Source of the DNA: an uncultured Erythrobacter sp.
GTDB lineage: Bacteria; Pseudomonadota; Alphaproteobacteria; Sphingomonadales; Sphingomonadaceae
Reading direction: 5' to 3'
Length of the DNA stretch: 64,000 nt
Assembly: GCA_913055155.1 (NCBI GenBank)
Contig: CAJXJR010000003.1
Coordinates: 186,001-250,000, forward strand
Part shown: positions 20,077 to 30,300 of the stretch, piece by piece
Layout: the number at the start of each line of letters is the position of its first letter
Numbering within the stretch: the stretch's first letter is position 1
The notes under the pieces: generated by a model
Database searches by the model: none
What the model saw: only the letters and a program-made list of their open reading frames with translations
What the model was told of the DNA's origin: nothing
Made by a program: the position numbers and the translations under genes

Positions 20077-21365
20077 TCCGCCGGGTCTCCCGGAAACTTG
20101 ATCCGCCGTTCGCGGATCGCCTGTTCGGCCTGCTCGCGCAGGTGCCAGGGCAGCTCCTCGAACACGTCTTCGAACATGGTGTGGAACGGGTGGTGCAGGC
20201 CGTGGCCGAGGATGCCGTTCTTCTCGGCCTCCTTCATCGCGGCGCGCACCTGCGCATCCAGCTCGTCGTCCATCACCTCATGCTGTTCCTTGGACCATTC
20301 GCCCAGCGCGATGAGGTGGCGCTTAAGCCGCGTGACGGGATCGCCCAGCGGCCACTCCTCGCGCTCCTCGGCGGAGCGGTAGGCGCTGGGGTCGTCGGAC
20401 GTGGAGTGCCCCTCGGCGCGGTAGGTGAAGTGTTCGATCAAGGTCGGCCCGGCATTGGCGCGGGCGCGGTCGGCAGCCCAACGTTCGGCGGCGAACACGG
20501 CCAGCGGATCGTTGCCGTCCACCCGCAGGCCCGCCATGCCATAGCCGATGGCGCGCGCGGCGAAGGTGGCGCGCTCTGCCCCGGCAAAGCCCGAGAACGA
20601 GGAAATCGCCCACTGGTTGTTGATGACGTTGAAGATCACCGGCGCCTGGTAGACCGTGGCGAAGGTGAGCGCGGAGTGAAAGTCGCCTTCCGCCGTGCTG
20701 CCCTCGCCCACCCATGTCGCGGCGATGCGCGAATCACCCTTGCTGGCGCTGGCCATGGCAAACCCGGTCGCCTGCGGCAGCTGCGTGGCCAAGTTGCCGG
20801 AGATGGAGAAGAAGTTCAGCCGCTTCGAGCAGTACATGATCGGCAGCTGGCGGCCCTTCAGCTTGTCCGCCTTGTTGGAATAGATCTGGTTGATCATTTC
20901 CACCGGCTCGTACCCGCGGGCGATCAGGCAGCCCTGCTGGCGATAGCTGGGGAAGATCATGTCGTCCCCGTCCAGCGCGTGGGTGGCGCAGACGCTGGTC
21001 GCCTCCTCACCGGTGCACTTCATGTAGAAGCTGGTCTTGCCCTGCCGCTGGGCGCGGTACATGCGATTATCGAAGGCGCGCACCAGCGCCATTTCGCGCA
21101 GCATCTTGCGCAGCGTGTCGGCATCGAGGCGCGGGTCCCACGGTCCGTGCGCCTGGTGATCGTCGCCCAGCACGCGGATCAGGTCGTTGCACAGCGGGAA
21201 GGTTTCCTTCGCCTCGCAAGCCTCGTCCGGGCGCGGCTGCCGGCCGGGTTCGGGAATGTCGAGGTCGCTGAAATCGACCGTGTCGCCGGGGCGATAGCGC
21301 GGTTCGGGCACGTGCAAGGCAAGCCTGGGGCGGTTACTGCCCGTCTCGTCTGTGGCTCTGGCCAT
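20073..21365 (-). CDS. bkdA1: branched-chain alpha-keto acid dehydrogenase E1 alpha
   Basis: TPP E1 alpha: GEEATSVCATHALDGDDMIFPSYRQQG ... WVGEGSTAEGDFHSALTFA; overlaps E1 beta by ATGA. Confidence 0.9.
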   Translation of the reverse strand: MARATDETGSNRPRLALHVPEPRYRPGDTVDFSDLDIPEPGRQPRPDEACEAKETFPLCNDLIRVLGDDHQAHGPWDPRLDADTLRKMLREMALVRAFDNRMYRAQRQGKTSFYMKCTGEEATSVCATHALDGDDMIFPSYRQQGCLIARGYEPVEMINQIYSNKADKLKGRQLPIMYCSKRLNFFSISGNLATQLPQATGFAMASASKGDSRIAATWVGEGSTAEGDFHSALTFATVYQAPVIFNVINNQWAISSFSGFAGAERATFAARAIGYGMAGLRVDGNDPLAVFAAERWAADRARANAGPTLIEHFTYRAEGHSTSDDPSAYRSAEEREEWPLGDPVTRLKRHLIALGEWSKEQHEVMDDELDAQVRAAMKEAEKNGILGHGLHHPFHTMFEDVFEELPWHLREQAEQAIRERRIKFPGDPAE

Positions 21366-21409
21366 GACCTGCTCCCAAATGTGCGGTTAGATTATTCCAA
21401 TCAGGCGGA

Positions 21410-21438
21410 ATTATATTAGTTACATCTGTAACGGTCAA
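21410..21438 (-). promoter_or_regulatory. near-consensus sigma70-type promoter with palindrome in spacer, upstream of bkd operon
   Basis: Minus strand TTGACC-GTTACAGATGTAACTAA(17)-TATAAT; palindrome GTTACATCTGTAAC at 21419-21432. Confidence 0.75.
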
Positions 21439-21459
21439 TCCGCCCTAGCACAGGAATAG

Positions 21460-22407
21460 TCAAACAGCCACGGGTGCGCGCAGGACTCCTTGCGGTTCGT
21501 AATCAACCACCTCGAAATCCTCGAAACGGTATTCGAAAATTGTCGGCGGCACCCTTTTGAGAACAAGTTTCGGCGCGCCCGCGGGTTCCCGTTTCAGCTG
21601 CTGTTCCACCAGTGCGGTGTGGTTGAGGTACAAATGGGTGTCGCCGCCGCTCCACACCAGCTCGCCCGGCTGCATGCCCACCTGGGCTGCCATCATCCGC
21701 GTCAGCAGCGACGCACCGAACAGGTTGAACGGCAGGCCCAGCGCCACGTCGCAGCTGCGCTGGTACAGCAGGCAGTTCAGCCGCGCGCCCTCCCCTTCGC
21801 CCATCACATGGAACTGGTAGGTCTTGTGGCACGGCGGCAAGGCCATCCGGTCAAGCTCGGCCACGTTCCACCCTTCGATGATATGGCGGCGGCTGCCCGG
21901 ATTGCTCTTCAGGCTTTCCACCACCTGCGCCACCTGGTTGATGCCGGGGCCTTTCGTATACTTGCCGTCCGGTCCGTACCGGTAAGTGGGCCAGTCGACC
22001 CATTGCTTGCCGTAGACCGGGCCCAGGTCGCCCCAGTTCGCCGCAAAGGCCTCGTCTTCGACAATCCGCTGCTCGAAGTCTTCCTGGCTGATGTCCTCAC
22101 CGCTCGCCTGGCGGTATTTCGCCAGCGGCCAGTCGGACCAGATCGTCACCCCAACCTGCAACAGCGGGCGGATGTTGGTGTCGCCAGTCAGGAACCACAG
22201 CATCTCCTTCGCTGCGGCCTTCCAGTACACGCGCTTGGTGGTCAGCAGCGGCACCCGGTCATCGGCAAGGTCGAAGCGCAGCATGGTGCCGAAAACGGAA
22301 CGCGTGCCAACGCCCGTGCGGTCCATGCGCTCGTCCCCGTGCTCCCAGATATGGCGCATGAGGTCGAGATATTGCCATTCGGGGTGGCGCTGCGGAATCG
22401 TTGTCAT
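21460..22407 (-). CDS. thyA: thymidylate synthase
   Basis: DRTGVGTRSVFGTMLRFDL, ALPPCHKTYQFHV, RSCDVALGLPFNL, GGDTHLYLNH. Confidence 0.96.
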   Translation of the reverse strand: MTTIPQRHPEWQYLDLMRHIWEHGDERMDRTGVGTRSVFGTMLRFDLADDRVPLLTTKRVYWKAAAKEMLWFLTGDTNIRPLLQVGVTIWSDWPLAKYRQASGEDISQEDFEQRIVEDEAFAANWGDLGPVYGKQWVDWPTYRYGPDGKYTKGPGINQVAQVVESLKSNPGSRRHIIEGWNVAELDRMALPPCHKTYQFHVMGEGEGARLNCLLYQRSCDVALGLPFNLFGASLLTRMMAAQVGMQPGELVWSGGDTHLYLNHTALVEQQLKREPAGAPKLVLKRVPPTIFEYRFEDFEVVDYEPQGVLRAPVAV

Positions 22408-22446
22408 GCCTTGTTCGCTACCACCGGGGGCGGCGCAAGGCCAAGA

Positions 22447-23442
22447 TCACACGCCGTGATATTCCCGATACCATTCGACGAAGCGCGGCAGACCCTCGGC
22501 AATGGTGGTGGTGGGCGTGTAGCCAAGGTCGCGGCTGATCGCGTCGATATCGGCATAGGTGCGCACCACGTCGCCCGCCTGCATCGGCTGCCAGTCGATC
22601 TGCGCCTTCACGCCGCAGGCCTCCTCGATAATGGCGATGAGATCGGTCAGCTTCTCAGAGCGGTGGTTGCCGATGTTGTAGAGCGCATGCGGCTTGGTGG
22701 AGCCACCCGCCTTCACGTTGCCATCGTCGGCCGGGGCATTGTCCAGCACCGCCAGTACGCCAGCTATGATATCGTCGATGTGGGTGAAATCGCGCCACAT
22801 CTCTCCCTTGTGAAACACCGGGATCGGTTCGCCCGCCAGGATCTTGCGGGTGAAGATCCAGTAGGCCATGTCGGGCCGGCCCCAGGGGCCGTAGACGGTG
22901 AAGAACCGCAGGCCTGTCAGCGGAAAACGGTAGAGATGGGCATAGCTTTCGCTCAGCAGTTCGTCCGCGCGCTTGGTGGCGGCATAGAGGCTGACGGGGT
23001 AGTCGACCCGGTCGTCCACGCTGAACGGCACCTTGTCATTGCCGCCGTAGACGCTGGAGGAACTGGCATAGACCATGTGCTCCACTTCGCGGTGGCGCGC
23101 GATCTCCAGCATGTTGGCATGGCCGACGAGGTTGGACTGCACATAGGCCGCCGGGTTCTCCAGCGAATAGCGCACCCCCGCTTGCGCGCCGAGATGCACG
23201 ATGCGATCGATCTTCACGCCATCCAGCGCCGATTCGAGCGCGCCCATGTCGGCAAAGTCGAGCTTGTGGAAGGTGAAGTCCCCGCCCTGCTCTTCCAGGC
23301 GCTGCAGCCGCGCTGCCTTCAAGGCTGGATCGTAGTAGTCGTTGCAGTTGTCGATCCCGATCACGCGGTCATCGCGCGCCAGCAACCGTTCGGCCAGCGC
23401 CGCGCCGATAAATCCTGCCACTCCGGTGACCAGAACCTGCAT
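22447..23442 (-). CDS. NAD-dependent epimerase (UDP-glucuronate 4-epimerase-like)
   Basis: MQVLVTGVAGFIGAALAERLLARDD ... HLGAQAGVRYSLENPAAYVQSN ... SSSVYG; extended SDR. Confidence 0.88.
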   Translation of the reverse strand: MQVLVTGVAGFIGAALAERLLARDDRVIGIDNCNDYYDPALKAARLQRLEEQGGDFTFHKLDFADMGALESALDGVKIDRIVHLGAQAGVRYSLENPAAYVQSNLVGHANMLEIARHREVEHMVYASSSSVYGGNDKVPFSVDDRVDYPVSLYAATKRADELLSESYAHLYRFPLTGLRFFTVYGPWGRPDMAYWIFTRKILAGEPIPVFHKGEMWRDFTHIDDIIAGVLAVLDNAPADDGNVKAGGSTKPHALYNIGNHRSEKLTDLIAIIEEACGVKAQIDWQPMQAGDVVRTYADIDAISRDLGYTPTTTIAEGLPRFVEWYREYHGV

Positions 23443-23525
23443 TCGAACTACCCCCTTCGGCACCAGCGCCACATGGCCAGCCTAGTGGCAGGGCCTTACC
23501 CTTTTCGCAATGCGCGAAACCGGCA

Positions 23526-23545
23526 TCCTTCGACAATGCTCAGGA
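23526..23545. repeat. candidate REP-like element (single copy in window)
   Basis: TCCTTCGACAATGCTCAGGA with TCCT/AGGA termini in an intergenic gap; resembles CCTTCGACAAGCTCAGGAC-type intergenic repeats I associate with Sphingomonadales genomes. Confidence 0.45.
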
Positions 23546-23622
23546 CAGGCTTGCCAGCGCGAAACACTGTCCCTATAGGGCCGCCTCTGCCTCGCGGGGG
23601 TTAACCCCTCGCAAGCACCGGT

Positions 23623-23699
23623 CGGGGAGTAGCTCAGCCTGGTAGAGCACTGTCTTCGGGAGGCAGGGGCCGGAGGTTCGAATCCTCTCTCCCCGACCA
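23623..23699 (+). tRNA. tRNA-Pro(CGG), CCA encoded
   Basis: CGGGGAGTAGCTCAGCCTGGTAGAGCACTGTCTTCGGGAGGCAGGGGCCGGAGGTTCGAATCCTCTCTCCCCGACCA. Confidence 0.95.
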
Positions 23700-23807
23700 T
23701 TTTTCTCACAACCCGGGTGATCGTTGGGCATCGTATTGCCCACCCCCCTTGTAATCGAGCCGTAACATCGCCATTGGGGCAACGCTGCTGGTGACAAACG
23801 GAAATCG

Positions 23808-25283
23808 ATGAATTTCACCCATCCCTTTTTGAACGGTGACGGTGACGACAAGTTGCACGAAGAGTGCGGCGTGTTCGGCATCATCGGCGCCCCCGATGCC
23901 TCTGCTGCATGCGCGCTGGGGCTGCACGCCCTGCAGCATCGCGGGCAGGAAGCTGTCGGCATCACCAGTTTCGACGGCACCGATTTCTTCACGCGTCGCG
24001 GGCTTGGCCACGTGGCGGAGAATTTCTCGACCGCCGAATCGCTGGCCGAACTGCCGGGCCACATGGCCGGCGGGCACGTGCGCTATTCCACCACCGGTGG
24101 ATCGGGCATGCGCAACGTGCAGCCGCTGTATGCCGACCTTGCCAGCGGCGGGTTTGCGGTGGCGCACAACGGCAATATCTCCAACGCCATGGCGCTGAAG
24201 CAGGAACTGGTCGCCAAGGGCGCGATCTTCCAGTCGACCAGCGATACCGAGGTCATCATCCACCTGGTGGCCACCAGCCGCTATCCCACCATGCTCGACA
24301 AGCTGGTGGATGCGCTGCGGCTGGTCGAAGGCGCCTATGCGCTGATCGTGATGACGCCGCGCGGCATGGCGGCCTGCCGCGATCCGATGGGCATCCGCCC
24401 GCTGGTGATGGGCAAGCTGGGCGATGCCGTGGTCTTCGCCAGCGAAACCGTGGCGCTGGACGTTGTCGGCGCCGAATTCACCCGCCAGGTGGACCCCGGC
24501 GAATTCATCGAGGTGGATTTCGACGGCACGATCCGCTCGCACCGCCCGTTTGGCGAGACCAAGCCGCGCCCGTGCATTTTCGAGCACGTCTATTTCAGCC
24601 GGCCCGATTCGATCTTCAACAAGCGCAGCGTCTACGAAAGCCGCAAGAACATCGGCGCCGAACTGGCGCGCGAAGCGCCGTGCGAGGCAGACCTGGTGGT
24701 TCCGGTGCCCGACAGCGGCGTGCCCGCGGCCATCGGCTATGCCCAGGAAAGCGGCATTCCGTTCGAGCTGGGCATTATCCGCTCGCACTATGTCGGGCGC
24801 ACCTTCATCCAGCCATCGGATGGCGCACGCCATGCCGGCGTGAAGCGCAAGCACAACGCCAACCGCCTGCTGGTGGAAGGCAAGCGGATCGTGCTGATCG
24901 ACGATTCGATCGTGCGCGGCACCACCAGCCTCAAGATCGTGCAGATGATGCGCGATGCCGGCGCCAAGGAAGTGCATTTCCGCGTCGCCAGCCCGCCCAC
25001 CGGCCACGGCTGCTATTACGGCGTGGATACACCCGAACGATCCAAGCTGCTGGCGGGCCGGATGGACCTGGCGGCCATGCGCGAATTCATCCAGGCCGAC
25101 AGCCTCGCCTTCGTCTCGATCGACGGCCTTTATCGCGCCGTGGGGCTGGAAGGCCGCGACAATTCCTGCCCGCAGTATTGCGACGCCTGCTTTACCGGCG
25201 AATATCCCACGCCGCTGACCGACCTTGCCGGCAAGAAGGCAGACGACGCGCAGCTGACACTTCCTGTCAACAAGGTTGCCTGA
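23808..25283 (+). CDS. purF: amidophosphoribosyltransferase
   Basis: ECGVFGIIGAPDASAACALGLHALQHRGQEAVGI ... IVLIDDSIVRGTTSLKIVQMMRDAGAKEVHFRVASPP. Confidence 0.96.
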   Translation: MNFTHPFLNGDGDDKLHEECGVFGIIGAPDASAACALGLHALQHRGQEAVGITSFDGTDFFTRRGLGHVAENFSTAESLAELPGHMAGGHVRYSTTGGSGMRNVQPLYADLASGGFAVAHNGNISNAMALKQELVAKGAIFQSTSDTEVIIHLVATSRYPTMLDKLVDALRLVEGAYALIVMTPRGMAACRDPMGIRPLVMGKLGDAVVFASETVALDVVGAEFTRQVDPGEFIEVDFDGTIRSHRPFGETKPRPCIFEHVYFSRPDSIFNKRSVYESRKNIGAELAREAPCEADLVVPVPDSGVPAAIGYAQESGIPFELGIIRSHYVGRTFIQPSDGARHAGVKRKHNANRLLVEGKRIVLIDDSIVRGTTSLKIVQMMRDAGAKEVHFRVASPPTGHGCYYGVDTPERSKLLAGRMDLAAMREFIQADSLAFVSIDGLYRAVGLEGRDNSCPQYCDACFTGEYPTPLTDLAGKKADDAQLTLPVNKVA

Positions 25284-26015
25284 ATGACTGACAATTCGGA
25301 ACAAAAGCCGCTTGCAGGCAAGATCGCGCTTGTCACCGGCGCCAGTCGCGGCATCGGTGCCGCCACCGCGAAGGCCCTAGCTGCCAAGGGCGCCCACGTG
25401 GTGCTGGTGGCGCGCAAGGTGAAGGACCTCGAAGAGGTCGAGGATGCCATTCACGATGCCGGCGGCACCTCCACCATCGCCCCGCTCGACCTGACCGACG
25501 GCGAAAGCATCGGCCGCTTGGCGCAGGCCATTGCCGAGCGCTGGGACAGGCTGGATATCCTGGTCATCTGCGCGGCGCAGCTGCCCACCCTGACCCCCGT
25601 CACCCAGATCGACGGCAAGCAGTTCAACCAGGCGCTGACGCTCAACGTGCTCGCCACGCAGGCGCTGCTGGCGGCTTTCGATGCCCTGCTGAAGCGATCG
25701 GAAAACGGGCGGATCATCGGCCTCACCAGCTCCGTCGGCGCCAACCCGCGCGCGTTCTGGGGCGCATATGGCTCCACCAAGGCGGCCTTCGACAACCTGC
25801 TGGAAACGCACGGGCGCGAGATCGAGCGGATCTCCGAAACGCGCGTCGCCGTCGTCGATCCCGGTGCCACCCGCACCGACATGCGCGCCCGCGCCTACCC
25901 CGGTGAAGACCCCGATTCGGTGAAGCCGCCCAGCGTCGTGGCCGATCACATCGTGCAGATGCTGGTCGACGATTTCCCCAATTTGTGCCGCGAACGAGTG
26001 GAAACGCCGCGTTAA
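25284..26015 (+). CDS. SDR family NAD(P)-dependent oxidoreductase
   Basis: LAGKIALVTGASRGIGAATAKALAAKGAHVVLVARK; YGSTKAAFDNL. Confidence 0.88.
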   Translation: MTDNSEQKPLAGKIALVTGASRGIGAATAKALAAKGAHVVLVARKVKDLEEVEDAIHDAGGTSTIAPLDLTDGESIGRLAQAIAERWDRLDILVICAAQLPTLTPVTQIDGKQFNQALTLNVLATQALLAAFDALLKRSENGRIIGLTSSVGANPRAFWGAYGSTKAAFDNLLETHGREIERISETRVAVVDPGATRTDMRARAYPGEDPDSVKPPSVVADHIVQMLVDDFPNLCRERVETPR

Positions 26016-26118
26016 CCAGTCACGTTAGGCCGCGTTTAACGCTGCATGGACATTCTGCGCAAAGCAAACGGCCCAAAGGGCCAGGTTGGGGAACCGCAGA
26101 ACACGGGAATTTGCTGCA

Positions 26119-26466
26119 ATGACCATGCAGAACACCAAGGGCCGTTACGATATTGCCGCACAGGAAGATCGTAGCGCACCGCGCACCAAGATCATGATCC
26201 CCGCCCAATTGCGGGGTTCGGGCATGCGTGCCTTCCAGACGGTGGTGAACGACCTGTCGCTGTCGGGCTTCTCCGCCACGGCACTGAACCGTATGCACCC
26301 CGGTTCGGTGTGCTGGCTGACGCTGCCGGGGCTCGAATCGCTGCAGGCCGAAGTGGTGTGGTGGGAAAACGGCATGGCCGGTTGCGCCTTCACCAACCTG
26401 CTTTCGCCCATCGTGCACGACAACATCCTGGCCCGCTATCGCGGCGACGGCACCTATCGCGGCTAA
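26119..26466 (+). CDS. PilZ domain protein
   Basis: RSAPRTKIMIPAQLRGSGMRAFQTVVNDLSLSGFSATALNRMHPGSVCWLTLPGLESLQAEVVWWENGMAGCAF. Confidence 0.8.
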   Translation: MTMQNTKGRYDIAAQEDRSAPRTKIMIPAQLRGSGMRAFQTVVNDLSLSGFSATALNRMHPGSVCWLTLPGLESLQAEVVWWENGMAGCAFTNLLSPIVHDNILARYRGDGTYRG

Positions 26467-26492
26467 GCTTCGCTGACAGGGGACTTGGGAAA

Positions 26493-26513
26493 GGGCGCTG
26501 CGGCGCCCTTTTT
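26493..26513 (+). terminator. Rho-independent terminator after PilZ gene
   Basis: GGGCGC-TGCG-GCGCCC followed by TTTTT. Confidence 0.85.
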
Positions 26514-26523
26514 CGTGCGCGTT

Positions 26524-27327
26524 CTAACCCAGCCAGTGGCGACGGTTGGCAGGATCGCGCAGCTTCAGCACAACCGCCGCAATCACCAGCAGGCCGGACA
26601 GCATGGTTGCATAGGCGATGACTGGCGCGGCCTGCCCACCCTGGGCGTAGATCGCCAGCAAGGCCCACAGGAATACCGCGGCGTAGATCGGGTTTCCCCG
26701 CCCGCGCCACGCGGCCACCGCCACGATGATGCCGCCCACCACCGTCACGGCGGCAGCCAGCATGGCGTTCGCGCCACCGGCATCGACGCCGTAATAGGTC
26801 AAGGTGGCAGCGATGTTGACGATGCTGGCAGCCGTCAGCCACGCCGCCAGTGCGCTGAGCGGCAGCACCACCAGCCAGCGCTCGCCCCGCGTGAAGCCTC
26901 TCTGCGTGCCCACCAGGATGCGGTAGACCGTCATCAGGCAAGCCAAAGCCGTCAGGATGATCGCCACCGAGATCGCCGTCAGGGCGTAGAACTGGGTGTA
27001 GACCGCCCACATGCCGATCGCGGCAAATGCGCCTGCCACGGGCCAGCCGATCCGGCCCAGCAAGGCACTGTCGCGCTGGGCTGGCAGGGCCTGGTACACG
27101 GCGAACAGGAACGACCCGGCAAACAGCGGGCCCCAGATGGCAAAGGCCCAGCCAGACGGCGTCAGCAAGGTGCGCGTAGCGTCCGAGCGTTCCTGGATCG
27201 GATCGCCAAGACCCAGGCTGGGCAGGAACGTCGCGCCGATCTCCAGCACCATCGCCAGGATCACGACCACGCGTTGCGGTGTGCTGCGCGATGCAGGGGC
27301 GTGCGGTGTTGCAGTCCGAGTTGCCAT
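26524..27327 (-). CDS. multi-TM membrane protein (TspO/tryptophan-rich sensory protein-like, tentative)
   Basis: 267 aa with about 8 TM segments; PSGWAFAIWGPLFAGSFLFAVYQ. Confidence 0.6.
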   Translation of the reverse strand: MATRTATPHAPASRSTPQRVVVILAMVLEIGATFLPSLGLGDPIQERSDATRTLLTPSGWAFAIWGPLFAGSFLFAVYQALPAQRDSALLGRIGWPVAGAFAAIGMWAVYTQFYALTAISVAIILTALACLMTVYRILVGTQRGFTRGERWLVVLPLSALAAWLTAASIVNIAATLTYYGVDAGGANAMLAAAVTVVGGIIVAVAAWRGRGNPIYAAVFLWALLAIYAQGGQAAPVIAYATMLSGLLVIAAVVLKLRDPANRRHWLG

Positions 27328-27365
27328 GGAACGCTAACGACGCCAGTTCGCCACGGTTCCCGCCC

Positions 27366-30300
27366 TCAGTTCCCCAAGGGGCGCACGTCGCCAGCGCGCG
27401 TGCCCAGCGGCGGCAACGGTTGCGGTACCAACGGCGTAATCGGTTCTGCCGCGATCCGTTGCTCCAGCAGCGCAATCGCCGCCTGCAACTGTGCATCGGT
27501 GCCCTGGAAGCGGGCGTGCGGCATGTTCTCCACCTCGTAATCGGGCGCAATGCCGTGGCCTTCGACGATCCAGCGGCCGTCGATGGCATATTGCGCGTTC
27601 TCGGCAATGCGCACCGCACCGTTATCGACCAGCCGGTTGCGATCGGACAGCCAGATGCCCGCCCCGGCCGTGCGCGTGCCCACCAGCGGCGCGAGGCCCA
27701 GCGACTTGATACCGGCAGCAAAGGTCTCGCCATCGGAATAGGTGCGTTCGTCGATCAGCACGGCCACGTGCCCGCGATAGGCGTTCTGCATGTTGGTGAT
27801 GGCAACGCCGGTGCCGTCCGGATTGGTCCAGAAGGCCCACGGCTGGCGCATCAGCATGCCGATGATGATCGAATCGATATTGCCGCCATTGTTGTTACGC
27901 ACGTCGATGATCAGCCCGTCCTTGTCGAGCTGGGCAAAATAGTCGCGGGCGAAGCTGGCGACATCGCCCGAACCCATCGCGCGCAGGTGCAGGTAGCCGA
28001 TATCGCCGCCCGACATCTGCTGCGTTGCGGCGCGGTTGCCTTCGACGAAGTCGTAGTAGCTGGCCATGCGCACGCCATCGAAGGTCATCGGCTCGACAAT
28101 GGCGCTGACCGGGGTGCGACCGCGCGCAAGGTCAAGCCGCACCTGCTGCCCGGCCTTGGATGCCAGCGCCAGGCGCAGGTCCGCAAGCGAGGCGACCGGG
28201 CGCCCATCCACGCGCTGGATCACGTCACCCACCTGCACGTCCACGCCGGGACGGCGCAGCGGCGGGCGTGTGGCGACAAGGTCGTCTTCCGCCATGTAGA
28301 TCGAATCGATGCGCAGGCCGCCTGCCACCGGCGTGTAGCGCGCACCCAGGAAAGCCATCTGGCTGTTCTCGGTATCCTCCGGCAAGTCACCGGGGCGCAC
28401 CTGGCTGTGCAGGATGCCCAGTTGCGAAGCCATCAGGCCCAGCACGGTATTGAGTTCTGCCCGATGGCCGATCCGGCCCAGCAGCGGCTCTACCTGCGCG
28501 CGCACGTCGTTCCAGTCGACCCCGCGCAGCGCCGGATCGTAGGCGAAATCGCGGTGCATGCGCCATGCGTCCACGAACATCTGGTGCCACTCGGCCACCG
28601 GGTCGATGGCGGGGTGCCAGTCGGAAAGGCGCACGCGGGCCGGCGCCATCTCGTCGGGCTTCTTGGCAGCTGCAGGCACCAGCGAAATCGTGGGGTCGCC
28701 GCCGCTGCCGGTAATCAGCATCGCGGTCTCGCCATCGGCGGACAGTCCGAAGCCCATCACGTTCTCGGCGAAAGTCTCTTCCTCCGGATCGCGCCGATCG
28801 ATCTTGATCGAGACCAGCGTATCGCCGCGCATGGTGTAAAGGAAATCGTCGGTCGCCAGCAGGCCGTTCTCCACACCGGGATCGGTGGGCAGCTTGTACA
28901 GCCGCTGCGCCAGCCCTTCGAGCACGACGTTGGCAGGGCCGGTCTCTTCGGCCTCCTCGCCGCCCGCACCGGAGCCGCCGCCCTGCTCCTCCCCGTCGTC
29001 GCCCGTCTGCGTCAGCTCGTTCTCTTCGGTGAAGCGGAACCCGGCCTCCGGATCGAGCTGCAGCGCGTAGAGTTCGCCGCGGTTCGGGAAGTCCACACCC
29101 ATGTTGCGATCGCCCCACGGGCTGCCCGGCGAGGGATCGAAATTGCGGTTGGAGATGAAATAGAGCCACGCGCCGTCATGCGCGAAGGCAGGCGCATAGT
29201 CGTGATACTTGCCAGAGGTGGCCATGACCCGCTCACCCGAGGCGACATTCTGCACCCAGATATCGGCGGTGTTGCCGTTGTTGCGACGCGAAGCTTCGGA
29301 ATAGGCGATGTAGGCACCGTCGGGCGAGAAGGTGACATCGCGGAAGGCCGAGTCGTCGCCCGTGTCGTTTTCGGCCAGCAGGGTGATGCGCCCGGTGGCA
29401 ACGTCCACGCGCTGCAGCCGCGCCTCCTTGTCCCACACCACCAGCGAATTGCCATCGGGCGACACCGCGAAAGACCAGATGTGCGCATCATACCCGCGCG
29501 TGATCGCCACGGGCTCGCCAGAGCCATCGGCGGGCATGGCATAGACATCGCCCTGCTCCCCTTGGTCCAGCACCAGGAACACATGCTCGCCATCGGGGCC
29601 TTCCACGGCTTCGCGGGCACGCGCGTCCAGTGGGATCGCCAGTTCCACGCGGCGCCGTTCGCCGGTCGCGCCCAGTGCCGCCCGTCCGCGCGCGGTCACG
29701 GCCACGGCCTCACCCGAAGGCGAAATCCGCGCCTGCTCGATCAGGCTCAGCGGATTTTCCAGCGCGCGCACGCGGGCCTGTTCGCGGTCGGTGACGATAT
29801 CCAGCGCCAGCGTCTGCATGGTGCCGCCACCAGTGGAGAAAACGTGGATGTCCGCGCCGTTCTGCAGGAACACCTCGCCGCCATCCATGCTGGCCTGCAG
29901 CACCGGGAACGGCAGTTCGGGCGAATCCTGTCGCACCCCGCTGCCATCCTCGGCCACGGACCACACGGCATCGGCGCCGCTCTTGTCGGAAATGAAGTAG
30001 ATGCGCCCGCCATGGGCCATCGGCATACGGATCGGAGCGCCGAAGTCGGCCAGCAGCTGCGTCGCCTCTTCATTGCTGCCCATCGTCCAGCGCCACAGCT
30101 GCGCCATGCCGCCGCCGCGATAGAGCACGGCGTTGTCGCTGGAGCGCGCACGCAGGCCCCGGCGGCTGAAGAACAGCGTGCCGTCCTGGCCGAAGGTGGC
30201 GTCGTTGGCGCGCCACAGCGGGATCGGCGTCGCCTCGCCGCCGCTGGGGTCGACAGTGTAGAGGATCTCTGTCTGCCCCGCCCCTTGCAGGCTGTTGGCA

